Below are positions 17,283 to 25,811 of a stretch of DNA of 64,000 nucleotides, piece by piece (the stretch's first letter is position 1; each line of letters starts with the position of its first letter). Under the pieces are notes generated by a model. It did no database searches and was not told the DNA's origin. It worked only from the letters and a program-made list of their open reading frames with translations. This DNA comes from Leptospiraceae bacterium (GTDB lineage: Bacteria; Spirochaetota; Leptospiria; Leptospirales; Leptospiraceae), in NCBI GenBank assembly GCA_024233865.1, contig JACKPA010000001.1:1-64000 (forward strand). The letters are read 5' to 3'. A program made the translations under genes and the position numbers.

Positions 17283-17831
17283 TTAATACGCAATACATGT
17301 CATTGCAAGTTCTTTGTTGGATTTCAGCACTTTTTGAATTCTTTTTTCAAATATGGCAACCGTAAGCTTTTCCACATTTTGGAATAGGTTTGTATAAGAA
17401 TTACGAATTGTCGAACCAAAAGTTTTTTTTGCAGAAAGCGGACAACCATATAAAAAAGCAAGGACATTCATTCTCTCTCCACTTCCTTGCGCCATTTCTT
17501 TTTCTAAGTGTTTATAGTTAAAAACAATAAACAATTCTCTTTTTATTTGTACAATCCTTTCCGTACTCATTCGAGAAGTAGTTGTTGGATAAGTTGTTAT
17601 TCCCCAAGTAGAGGTAGTTGTAATATCCCACTCACTCAGTTTGTCTGATTTGTTATCATCTTCTCCGTAAACATCGCCTGTTTGGTTTAGTTTTATTTCA
17701 GGTAATTTTACATAATCTCCTGTCAACAAACCGGGGGCGAACTCAAATTCTTGAACCGTATTTTGTCCTTGAGCATACAATCCAATAATAGATAATCCTA
17801 ATAAACCATATAAAATAATACCTTTATTCAT
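17283..17831 (-). CDS. Exported DUF3015-like protein
   Basis: The product has 182 residues. A signal peptide is clear (GIILYGLLGLSIIGLYAQG), with likely cleavage after Ala20 or Gly22. The C-terminal region, LEKEMAQGSGERMNVLAFLY then GCPLSAKKTFG, resembles DUF3015 proteins, which have an EM-x-x-G-x-GE pattern before a short conserved segment. A Thr/Ser-rich stretch (ITTTSTWGITTYPTTTSR) lies in the middle. Function is unknown; location is probably periplasm or outer surface. Confidence 0.55.
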   Translation of the reverse strand: MNKGIILYGLLGLSIIGLYAQGQNTVQEFEFAPGLLTGDYVKLPEIKLNQTGDVYGEDDNKSDKLSEWDITTTSTWGITTYPTTTSRMSTERIVQIKRELFIVFNYKHLEKEMAQGSGERMNVLAFLYGCPLSAKKTFGSTIRNSYTNLFQNVEKLTVAIFEKRIQKVLKSNKELAMTCIAY

Positions 17832-17984
17832 ATCACTACCTCTTTATAAATGTTCAACAGTCGTTTAACAAGTTTAACCGCATTAGAATGATTAACAAGT
17901 ATTATTTATCTTTTATTTATTTTTAGCTTGCTTTCTTCATAAGTCTTATTTAACTATAAAAACAATTTCCGGAAAACTTATACA

Positions 17985-18911
17985 ATGAAAATATCAAAGC
18001 AATACATTTTTCTCGTTCTAATTACATGTTTTTTAAATTGCAAAATTCAAAGTAGAACTCCGCTAGAAGAAAAAAATGTTGCCTATATAGAAGATATAGT
18101 TTTTATAAAAAAAACAAATTACCAAAAATTAATCATCACTGAGTACCAAGGCGATACGAGATTGTATTTAGATGATCACATACAATTTTCGTCCAAAGAT
18201 GAAGCCATATATCATGAAGCTTTGGTTCATATACCAATTTCTTTGTCTATACAAAAACCGATGTCTGCTTTGGTTTTAGGAGGTGGGGACGGGATGGCAA
18301 TTCGAGAAATTCTGAAGTACCCATCCATACAAAATATAAAAATTATCGAATTAGATAAGGACATGATCGATCTTTTTAAAAATCAGTCTATTTTGAAAAA
18401 ACTTAATAATGAGTCTCTTCATTCCAATAAGCTACAAATTGTTATCTCAGATGCTTTTCAATGGTTACAAGATGCTCCGAAAAGTGAAAAGTATGACTTG
18501 ATTATCGCAGATTTTCCTGATCCATCTACCGCCATTTTGGGAAAACTGTATACAGTAAGCTTATATTTAAACGTTCTTAAACACCTGAATGAAAATGGTG
18601 TATTCGTAACTCAATCAACTTCTCCTATACTATCTTCGGCAACGTTTCAATGTATACAGGAAACAATACAATATTCTACTCAAGAATTAGAAAGAAACAG
18701 GGTCGGCTGGAAAATAATTCCTTACCAAACTTACATACCGAGTTTTGGGAGCTGGGGATTTATTGCTACAGGAAAGCATATAGTATTACCAAAACAAACA
18801 ATGGTTGGTAATCCACCTATCGTATTCAAGCCATATTCCAAATCATCCGTTCCTTTTATAAATACGGTAGAACAACCTATATTGGCTGATATTTATTCTC
18901 ACTCCAAATAA
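17985..18911 (+). CDS. Spermidine synthase-like methyltransferase-fold lipoprotein
   Basis: The product has 308 residues. The domain from about residue 45 has the spermidine synthase pattern: LYLDDHIQFSSKDEAIYHE, the nucleotide-binding LVLGGGDGMAIREIL and IIADFPDPS with the catalytic-type Asp. These enzymes move an aminopropyl group from decarboxylated S-adenosylmethionine to putrescine. The N-terminus is odd: KQYIFLVLITCFLNC ends in a lipobox-like Cys19. If real, the enzyme would sit outside the cytoplasm, where decarboxylated SAM is not expected. In related proteins several membrane helices often precede the domain, so this may be a shortened relative with another role. Confidence 0.75.
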   Translation: MKISKQYIFLVLITCFLNCKIQSRTPLEEKNVAYIEDIVFIKKTNYQKLIITEYQGDTRLYLDDHIQFSSKDEAIYHEALVHIPISLSIQKPMSALVLGGGDGMAIREILKYPSIQNIKIIELDKDMIDLFKNQSILKKLNNESLHSNKLQIVISDAFQWLQDAPKSEKYDLIIADFPDPSTAILGKLYTVSLYLNVLKHLNENGVFVTQSTSPILSSATFQCIQETIQYSTQELERNRVGWKIIPYQTYIPSFGSWGFIATGKHIVLPKQTMVGNPPIVFKPYSKSSVPFINTVEQPILADIYSHSK

Positions 18912-19032
18912 TAACCTATCGGCTGCTCTTTAAAAATATGATAATATTTCGGTGGATTTAGCTTTATCATGGACAAGCTCAGGTGACGGGACTGGTCTGG
19001 TCTGTCCTATATTATCGAGATGACGAGTACGG

Positions 19033-20751
19033 TTAAAGATATGCTCTTTTTCCCACAAACACTATCGGAACTTTGATGATATTAGACACTTTATGCTCTA
19101 CTAGTTCTTTGAAATACTCATTCTCTTCTATCTGATTCAATGCTGATTTCAACTTATCTTGAATCCTCTCTTGGGCAACTTTTTGACCTCTCTTCTTCTT
19201 GATCCTCTTGATTTCTATTACTACGCCATTCTTACTCTTATCATGTGGAATCAGCATAATATCATACCTACCATCTCCACTTTCCCTATTAGAACGAATG
19301 ATGTAATCATCACTAAGTATGGCAAGTAAGCCTAATACATAAGCCTGATACACTTTCTCCGGTTGGTGGGTCGCCCGTTGGGTTTGTCGAACCATAGGCT
19401 CTGAGGCTGTATCATAATAACTAAATGTGTCTCCAATAATCTTCTTGAATCCTATTGCAAATTTATCCAATTGGTTATTAACTAAATATCGAGCCGTATC
19501 TTCTAATAAATTGCGAATAATCTTTACTTCTGTATTAAACCAATGTATAATAGTATTTTTGAATACAAACTTTAGTTCATAATTAGGAATTCTTAGCTCA
19601 TAAATGTTTACATCTCTTTTATTGATAATAGTCAAATATCCACTAAAAGTGAGTAAGGTCCATAATAAATCTTTATTTGTATCTAAATCTGGAAATATAA
19701 AGTTGTCTTCTATTACTTTCTCTACTGGTTCATCATTTAAAAGCTTTAATATCAATTCCCTTGAGTCACTAGAATCCTTTTGTTTGATTCGCTCTTTTAA
19801 GAGTTCATCCGAACTTGTGTTTACCCAGTAAGGTTTAAAGCCTGTCTCATAATCTACCATATAGTTTAAAATTGACCAAGGATTGTAAATATCTGTTAGA
19901 TTTCCAAATGTATAGCCATCATACCATTTCTTGACATCCTCATAGGAGGTTGGAATATTAAAATCAATTAAGATTTGCTTTACTTCCGTTTCGGTAAAGC
20001 CAAACTTATCTGCAAACTTATTATCTAAGATAGTATAAACTCCAATATTGTTTAAACCAGTAAAAATGCTTTCTTTTGAGACTCTAAGTATCCCAGTAAT
20101 CACCCCTTTGTATAGATACAGGTTATCCTTATAAGCTCCACTTAGTAAGTTTCTCATAAAAGGAATTACATCATCATAGAATTTGTTAATATACCCTGAT
20201 TGAATAGGGGTATCATACTCATCTATCAGAATCACTACCTTTTCCTTGTGATAGCGATATAAGTATTCACTAAGTTGCTTAAGGCTATTTTCAAACATTG
20301 CTTCATTAGCAGAAAGATTAGTGATATTTAGGTATTCCTGCTTTTCAATATCAATTAAATCATCGTGTTTTAGTAAATAATGATGTTCTCGATATAATCT
20401 TGCAATTTCCATCTTTAAATGATTTAAAAGTTTTTTCCAAGTATTTGCTTTTGCATCCTTAAAACTCATATAAATCACAGGATACTTGCCTCTTTTGTCT
20501 AATATCTCTTTTTCACAGTTCCAAATTTTGAGACCTGTAAACAGTTTCTCATTTTCTGGCTTGTCTTTTTCAAAAAAATACTTGAGCATGAGCAAATTTA
20601 GAGTTTTGCCAAACCTCCTAGGTCGTGGGATGAGTAAGACCTGTTTTTGTAAATCTATGAGTTCTTGGATTAAAAGGGATTTGTCTATATAGTAGTTGTT
20701 GTTTTCTATGATGTCTTTATAGTCTGAATTCCCAATATTGAGTCTCTTCAT
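19033..20751 (-). CDS. AAA-ATPase-like / PD-(D/E)XK nuclease family protein
   Basis: The product has 572 residues. It opens with the AAA-ATPase_like (PF09820-type) signature: IGNSDYKDII, NYYIDKSLLI and PRPRRFGKTLNLLML, the last being the P-loop region. VVILIDEYDTPI (about residues 172-183) is Walker B. The C-terminus carries the PDDEXK_9 nuclease part with GDGRYDIMLIPHD and GVVIEIKRI, giving D and ExK. Such proteins are found in multiple copies in Bacteroidetes and spirochaetes, and their cellular role is unknown. The gene stands alone. Confidence 0.85.
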   Translation of the reverse strand: MKRLNIGNSDYKDIIENNNYYIDKSLLIQELIDLQKQVLLIPRPRRFGKTLNLLMLKYFFEKDKPENEKLFTGLKIWNCEKEILDKRGKYPVIYMSFKDAKANTWKKLLNHLKMEIARLYREHHYLLKHDDLIDIEKQEYLNITNLSANEAMFENSLKQLSEYLYRYHKEKVVILIDEYDTPIQSGYINKFYDDVIPFMRNLLSGAYKDNLYLYKGVITGILRVSKESIFTGLNNIGVYTILDNKFADKFGFTETEVKQILIDFNIPTSYEDVKKWYDGYTFGNLTDIYNPWSILNYMVDYETGFKPYWVNTSSDELLKERIKQKDSSDSRELILKLLNDEPVEKVIEDNFIFPDLDTNKDLLWTLLTFSGYLTIINKRDVNIYELRIPNYELKFVFKNTIIHWFNTEVKIIRNLLEDTARYLVNNQLDKFAIGFKKIIGDTFSYYDTASEPMVRQTQRATHQPEKVYQAYVLGLLAILSDDYIIRSNRESGDGRYDIMLIPHDKSKNGVVIEIKRIKKKRGQKVAQERIQDKLKSALNQIEENEYFKELVEHKVSNIIKVPIVFVGKRAYL

Positions 20752-20888
20752 AATAGCTTAAACTAACATTGGAAACATAAAAAGTCAAGGCTTTATACAT
20801 ATCCTCTTAAATTTCCTATAGAGAACAAAAATAGAGCTTGGCTAACCATGGATGAATATACACGAATCAGTTTGATTTTCGGAAAGTA

Positions 20889-20938
20889 GTACAGGCTTCC
20901 ACCAGCCTGTAAATTCACAGCCAAGATGGCTGTGGTAC
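20889..20938. repeat. Paired short palindromic units
   Basis: ACAGGCT (20891-20897) pairs with AGCCTGT (20904-20910), and CACAGCC (20916-20922) with GGCTGTG (20928-20934). The same two palindromes, in reverse order, occur at 62627-62677. The units lie in the gap between the AAA/nuclease gene and an IS66 remnant. Confidence 0.6.
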
Positions 20939-20989
20939 TCTTTATGGTGGATTATGTCAGGCAACTGAAAAGGTGACAGAAGTTTTGCA

Positions 20990-21106
20990 ATGACCGATGG
21001 ATACCATGAATACGAACGTATTTTCGGAATGTTTCCTTTGATTATCTTAGCAAATTGCATGGCTCATGCAAGACGATATTTTGAAGAAGCTACAAATAGT
21101 AAGTGA
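20990..21106 (+). pseudogene. IS66-family transposase remnant
   Basis: Thirty-eight codons from ATG at 20990 encode MTDGYHEYERIFG followed by LANCMAHARRYFEEA. This is the TDGY / C-x-AHARRxFxE catalytic region of IS66 transposases, which contains one of the DDE acidic residues. The frame ends in TGA and no other part of the transposase is readable in 20752-21275 beyond faint traces. It records a past IS66 insertion that has since decayed. Confidence 0.7.
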
Positions 21107-21275
21107 AAATGGAGTCAAAATTTATTCCGAGACATGCAAGAAGATTTTGGAACTGAATTGATTGTTTATCTTCAAGATGGTAGAATTCCGATACAGTTTA
21201 ATACCAAATAAGAATTTTCATCCAAAATTTCAACTCCAGGTTTTTTGCTATTGGGTTTTACCACTACTGAAATCT

Positions 21276-24200
21276 TCATGCGATTTGATTTAAAGTGGCT
21301 CTTGAAACGCTTTTAGTGTAAACTCTTTCACCGCGAACATTTACCAAACTCCCTCTTTTCGCTTTGATGGGTTGAATTTTTCCACCTTTTTGGATCATTT
21401 CATAAACTTTCCAAAACTCTTCGTTTGGAACTATTCCGAACCTGTCTGCAGAATACTTCTTTTTCAACCTATGCAAAAAATACATATCCAGTTCACCCTT
21501 GTTTTTTGCTTCTATTTTTCCGCGATGTTCCATTTCAAAAAAGTATCTTACGTGTCTATAGGTATCACCGGATATATTAATTTTTCCTACTTCACCACCT
21601 GTTTCCATTCGAGAAGCAATATTCACCGCGTCCCCCCAAATATCATAAGCAAACTTGTTTTTCCCTACCACTCCTGCCATAACAGAACCCGTATTGATCC
21701 CTAATCGTAGCTCCCAATTTGGCTCACCAAAAGAAGAAGTCATTTCTTTCAATCGTCCCATAAAGCCTTGAATTTCCAGAGCTGCAAGACATATATCTAT
21801 GGGGTGAGTATTGTTTGGCTCGGGTAATCCACCGGCACACATATACGAATCCCCTATCGTTTTTAGCTTTTCCAGATTATGCTTTTTGGCTATGTCATCA
21901 AATTGAAAAAAGCAACTATCCAATTTTTTGATAAGCTCTTCTACACTCATGTTTTCCACAACCTTTGTAAATCCCTTAAAATCCGTAAACAAAACACTAA
22001 CAGATTCATAAAATACCGGCTCAACTTTGCCCTCTGACTTTAGTTCTTCTGCTACTTTGGCGGGAAGGATGTTTAACAAAAGAGTATCCGACTTCTCTTT
22101 TTCGTTTTTTAGTTGACTTAGCAAAATCGAATTGTTGATTGCACTTGCAATTTGTTCGGTAAACCTTTCCACACTGGCAAGGGCTTTGGGAGAAAGTTCC
22201 AATTTTCCATACCTTCGGGTCAAACATATAATCCCTATAACCTTATTTCTTACGATAATTGGGACTTGAACCAGAGCAGTTAGCTTGAACATTTTTATAA
22301 CAATCATGTCAATTTTTTTTAAGTCTTTATGAAACTTGGGAATTTGTGAAATATAAAAAAGTCTCTTTTTTTTGTATGTTTTGTACAAACTTCCTAAGTC
22401 TTCGTTCAAAGGATGTCTAAATTCAAAAATAAACCTTTCAGATTCTTTGCTCAGATGATCGGAATAATGGAAAGAGTGGGTTTGGAGTTCGTTTGTTTTT
22501 TCATCCACTAAAAGGAGCCAGTAGGAATCTATTTCATAATAAACGAACAAAAAGTCAAAAATCTCTCTGATGATCATATAAATGTCAGTTGTAGAATTGA
22601 TTTTCTTGGACACTTCATTCAAAGTTTCAATTTCGTACCTGGCTTTTTCTGTGATTTTAGTAGACTCTTCCGCTTTGGCTTTTTGCTCTTCTGCCAGTTT
22701 GCGAGCTTCCATCGTCTCTTTCAGAAGATTCATATTGTGAATTACACCTGAAATCTGCTCACAAAACCTTTGGATCGAAGCACAATCTTCTTTGGAATAT
22801 TTAACGATATTTTTTCGAGAAGTGAGAGTAAAAATACCAATCACATCTTCTTGGACCACCAGAGGAACTTGCAAAAACATATTTAGCTTCAATCGTTCAA
22901 TGATACCTTTATCTATATCACGAAGCGCATTGTAGCCTATAATCTTGGGCATATAGATTAGCTTTTTTTTACTATAAGAAGCATACAATGAACCCAGTTC
23001 ACGAGATAAAGGTTGCCTAAACGTCCTTAAAAATTCAGCGGCTTCAGGAGAATATTCCTTTTCACCACCAATTTTAAAAGTGTATATTTCATTTGTTACT
23101 CTATCGACAAGCAACAACCAATAGGAATCTAACTGATAGTTGTTTTCCAGAAATGACAATACCATACTTAGAATTTCATCTATATTGGAAGTCGAGTTTA
23201 TCTTTTTAGCGATTTTGTTTAATTTTTCTACCTCTGTTTTCGCCTTTTCTGCGATGGCTTTTTGCTTTTCCGCCTCTTTGAGTAATTCGGTATTATTAGT
23301 CAAAGAGTTCTGAAGTTCTTCAGTTCTTTCTTCTACCTTATGTTCCAAAGAAGCATTAACACTCTGTAAGGTGTCGCTATATTCCTTTTCCTTTTTTATA
23401 ATCATTGCCAAAGTTTTTTTTCGACTTTGAATCATAAGATTAAATTGGTGTGTGATATAGCCAAGCTCGTCATTATTGATTATCGGAACAACGTAATTCA
23501 GGTTGTTTTGAGTGACTTCTCCAATTCCTCGCAATAAATTGGTTAGGGGAATCGTTAAATTGTAATAAACAAATAATAGCAAAATCGTAATGGTAACGAA
23601 AAGAGTAAGTAGAGTATAAACAATCGCTCGAAAGCGCACCTCTAGTATTGAATCGGAAATATCTTGTGTATAAATGGCAGAAGAAACTACCCAATCCCAT
23701 TGCCAGAAATATTTGGAATAGGTGATCTGAGGCTCAAAAATAACAGAACTGTATTTGGATTGCCAAACATAGCTTAAAAAGATTTCAGAATCTCGCTGCG
23801 ATTTGACCACCATTTCCCTAAATATATAATTTCCAGTATCATCTTGGATGCTCAAAACGTTTTGCCCTTCCAACTCTGGCTTGAGCGGATGCATAACCAT
23901 AATTCCGTTTCCATCCATGATAAAAAAATATTCCGTTTTATCGTATCGCATTTGACGTAAATTTTTAATAATGAGCTTTTTGGCTTCTTCTATGTTTTTT
24001 GGATTACTGGGGTCAATTTTCCATTCTTCTTTTCGTAAACTTTTTTCATAAAAATCCATCAAAGAAATAACCGAATTCACAACCGCTTTTAACTTACCTT
24101 GTCGTTCTTGCCTTTTTTCTTCTTCTAAAAGCGGAATAAATTTAAAAAACAAAATAACAGAAAATAGAATGATAATCAAAAGTCCGTTGAGAACTGCTTT

Positions 24201-24332
24201 TTTAAGGATAGATAAATGAGTAATATCGTAAATTATTTCTTTAAAATCAAGGTGATTTACTTTATTAATAAAATTTAGCATTTGTTTTTTTGCTTCTATT
24301 AATTTCCAATTTATCGACTCTAAAATATCCAA
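21276..24332 (-). CDS. Membrane adenylate cyclase with Cache, HAMP and two GAF domains
   Basis: The product has 1018 residues. Layout: TM1 about 46-68; extracytoplasmic single Cache domain about 70-225 (FFIMDGNGIMVMHP); TM2 about 236-258; HAMP to about 312; coiled coil; GAF1 about 375-540; second coiled coil; GAF2 about 575-740; class III cyclase about 775-960. The cyclase has metal-binding Asp residues in LFTDFKGFTK and TIGDSYM, the adenine-selecting Lys in KLKTIGD and Asp in AYDIWGD, and the transition-state pair in NIASRME. It should therefore make cAMP. The sensor senses ligand outside the inner membrane, while GAFs may bind cyclic nucleotides or other small molecules. Confidence 0.9.
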   Translation of the reverse strand: MDILESINWKLIEAKKQMLNFINKVNHLDFKEIIYDITHLSILKKAVLNGLLIIILFSVILFFKFIPLLEEEKRQERQGKLKAVVNSVISLMDFYEKSLRKEEWKIDPSNPKNIEEAKKLIIKNLRQMRYDKTEYFFIMDGNGIMVMHPLKPELEGQNVLSIQDDTGNYIFREMVVKSQRDSEIFLSYVWQSKYSSVIFEPQITYSKYFWQWDWVVSSAIYTQDISDSILEVRFRAIVYTLLTLFVTITILLLFVYYNLTIPLTNLLRGIGEVTQNNLNYVVPIINNDELGYITHQFNLMIQSRKKTLAMIIKKEKEYSDTLQSVNASLEHKVEERTEELQNSLTNNTELLKEAEKQKAIAEKAKTEVEKLNKIAKKINSTSNIDEILSMVLSFLENNYQLDSYWLLLVDRVTNEIYTFKIGGEKEYSPEAAEFLRTFRQPLSRELGSLYASYSKKKLIYMPKIIGYNALRDIDKGIIERLKLNMFLQVPLVVQEDVIGIFTLTSRKNIVKYSKEDCASIQRFCEQISGVIHNMNLLKETMEARKLAEEQKAKAEESTKITEKARYEIETLNEVSKKINSTTDIYMIIREIFDFLFVYYEIDSYWLLLVDEKTNELQTHSFHYSDHLSKESERFIFEFRHPLNEDLGSLYKTYKKKRLFYISQIPKFHKDLKKIDMIVIKMFKLTALVQVPIIVRNKVIGIICLTRRYGKLELSPKALASVERFTEQIASAINNSILLSQLKNEKEKSDTLLLNILPAKVAEELKSEGKVEPVFYESVSVLFTDFKGFTKVVENMSVEELIKKLDSCFFQFDDIAKKHNLEKLKTIGDSYMCAGGLPEPNNTHPIDICLAALEIQGFMGRLKEMTSSFGEPNWELRLGINTGSVMAGVVGKNKFAYDIWGDAVNIASRMETGGEVGKINISGDTYRHVRYFFEMEHRGKIEAKNKGELDMYFLHRLKKKYSADRFGIVPNEEFWKVYEMIQKGGKIQPIKAKRGSLVNVRGERVYTKSVSRATLNQIA

Positions 24333-24671
24333 GTTATGTCTCTAATATGATAGGATCGCGTGCTTTTAGCTTATGGGAATTTTTTTATTGTATTGTTTTT
24401 TGGTATTTTGTCAAGTAAAAGTGCAATACATTAACATGAGATTTAAGAAAATTCTTGGGCAGTTTTTATGCTCCATGGTTGAAATTTTTATAAAGTACTG
24501 TAGCCATCTTTGCTTCGATATTTTTGAGGATCGGATTTTTAACAAATCTCTCTTGACTTTTCTTTTATAATCACGGTAAGTTTCATGAATACTTACACCA
24601 AGAATTGAAATTATTATTTACAATTCAAAAGGAATGAAGAACCTATTACCATTGGAAGAAAAAATTAAAAA
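24333..24671. other. Intergenic gap, promoter region for mutY
   Basis: A 339-base divergent intergenic region between the cyclase (minus) and mutY (plus). It contains TATAAT near 24564-24570 without a convincing -35 at the right distance, and GAATTG/CAATTC as a weak inverted repeat about 40-65 bases before mutY. A 65-codon plus-strand frame at 24373-24570 shows no family resemblance and no ribosome binding site, so I leave it out. Confidence 0.4.
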
Positions 24672-25802
24672 ATGAAAACTGCACAAAAAAAACTACTCCA
24701 ATGGTATGAAAAAAATCATAGAAAACTCCCTTTTAGGATAACGAAAGAGCCGTATAAAATTTGGATAAGCGAGGTTATGTTGCAACAAACAAGGGTAAAT
24801 GCAATGCTTGAACCCTACCAAAAGTTTATAAAAAAGTTCCCATCCATCAAAAAATTGGCTGATTCCACCGAAGAAGAAGTTATTCGCCATTGGCATGGTC
24901 TTGGCTACTACAGCCGAGCCATTAATTTACAAAAGGGAGCAGTTTATGTTAGAGATAATCATAATTGTGTTTTTCCTGAGACTTACAGGGAAGCAATTAA
25001 AATTCCGGGAGTAGGTCCTTACACGGCAAGGGCAATTCTTTCCATAGCCTATCACAAATCATATGCTGTTGTAGATGGAAACGTAAAAAGAGTTTTGGCG
25101 AGGTATTTTTTGTTTGATAAAAACGTTTCTCTCCCGACTTCCGCTACAATTTTGCAAGAAATGGCAGATAATTTTCTAAACAGGGACAATCCAAGCGAGC
25201 ACAACCAGGCTATGATGGAATTGGGAGCGACTGTCTGCACCCCTAAGCCGGACTGTAAAGCTTGTCCGGTTCAAAGTAGTTGCTTGGCTTTTCAAAGTAA
25301 CAAACAAAACGACCTTCCGATCCAAAATAAAAATGCGGATAAAATCAAAATCAACATGAAATTTTTTTTATTAGACTACAAAGGGAAAGTCCTTTTGATA
25401 AAAGATAACCAAAGAAGATTTTTTAAAAAGATTTATACCCTACCCTTTTTGATAGAAGGGAAGGATTTGGACAATTCTTACCAAAATGACGTTCGATTTA
25501 CGGACTATCTAAACTCTATCAACTATCAATGCTATCAATTCAGTGCCAAACATTCCATAACAAACCATGATATAGCCGTTAGTTTGTGTAAATCAAGCAT
25601 ACAAAATAGCCAGATTTCCTTTTTAAACAACTTTGATTTTAAGTGGGTTGATTTTGAGGATATAAGGAATGAGTTTCCTTCTTCTATTTCAGACAAACTA
25701 AAGACTCTTATGAAAAAGTATATGGAACCCAGCAATCATCTGGAAGAATTACCTCTCACCAAGATGTTAGCATTAAAACAAAGATTCAGTAAAAATAAAT
25801 AA
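24672..25802 (+). CDS. mutY: A/G-specific adenine glycosylase
   Basis: The product has 376 residues. It removes adenine mispaired with 8-oxoguanine in DNA base excision repair. Motifs: WISEVMLQQTRV with the catalytic Glu, IPGVGPYTARAI (helix-hairpin-helix), AVVDGNVKRVL with the catalytic Asp, and a [4Fe-4S] cluster motif read as CTPKPDCKACPVQSSC. The first Cys gap is five residues; the MutY family normally has six, so either this lineage differs or one codon is missing. The C-terminal 130 residues fit the NUDIX-like 8-oxoguanine recognition domain. It is followed 9 bases later by the ubiD-family gene. Confidence 0.92.
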   Translation: MKTAQKKLLQWYEKNHRKLPFRITKEPYKIWISEVMLQQTRVNAMLEPYQKFIKKFPSIKKLADSTEEEVIRHWHGLGYYSRAINLQKGAVYVRDNHNCVFPETYREAIKIPGVGPYTARAILSIAYHKSYAVVDGNVKRVLARYFLFDKNVSLPTSATILQEMADNFLNRDNPSEHNQAMMELGATVCTPKPDCKACPVQSSCLAFQSNKQNDLPIQNKNADKIKINMKFFLLDYKGKVLLIKDNQRRFFKKIYTLPFLIEGKDLDNSYQNDVRFTDYLNSINYQCYQFSAKHSITNHDIAVSLCKSSIQNSQISFLNNFDFKWVDFEDIRNEFPSSISDKLKTLMKKYMEPSNHLEELPLTKMLALKQRFSKNK

Positions 25803-25811
25803 GAGCTAGTC

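Noticed and set aside
24373..24570. 65-codon plus-strand frame before mutY
   Set aside because: No ribosome binding site and no recognisable features; it lies in an AT-rich divergent promoter region.
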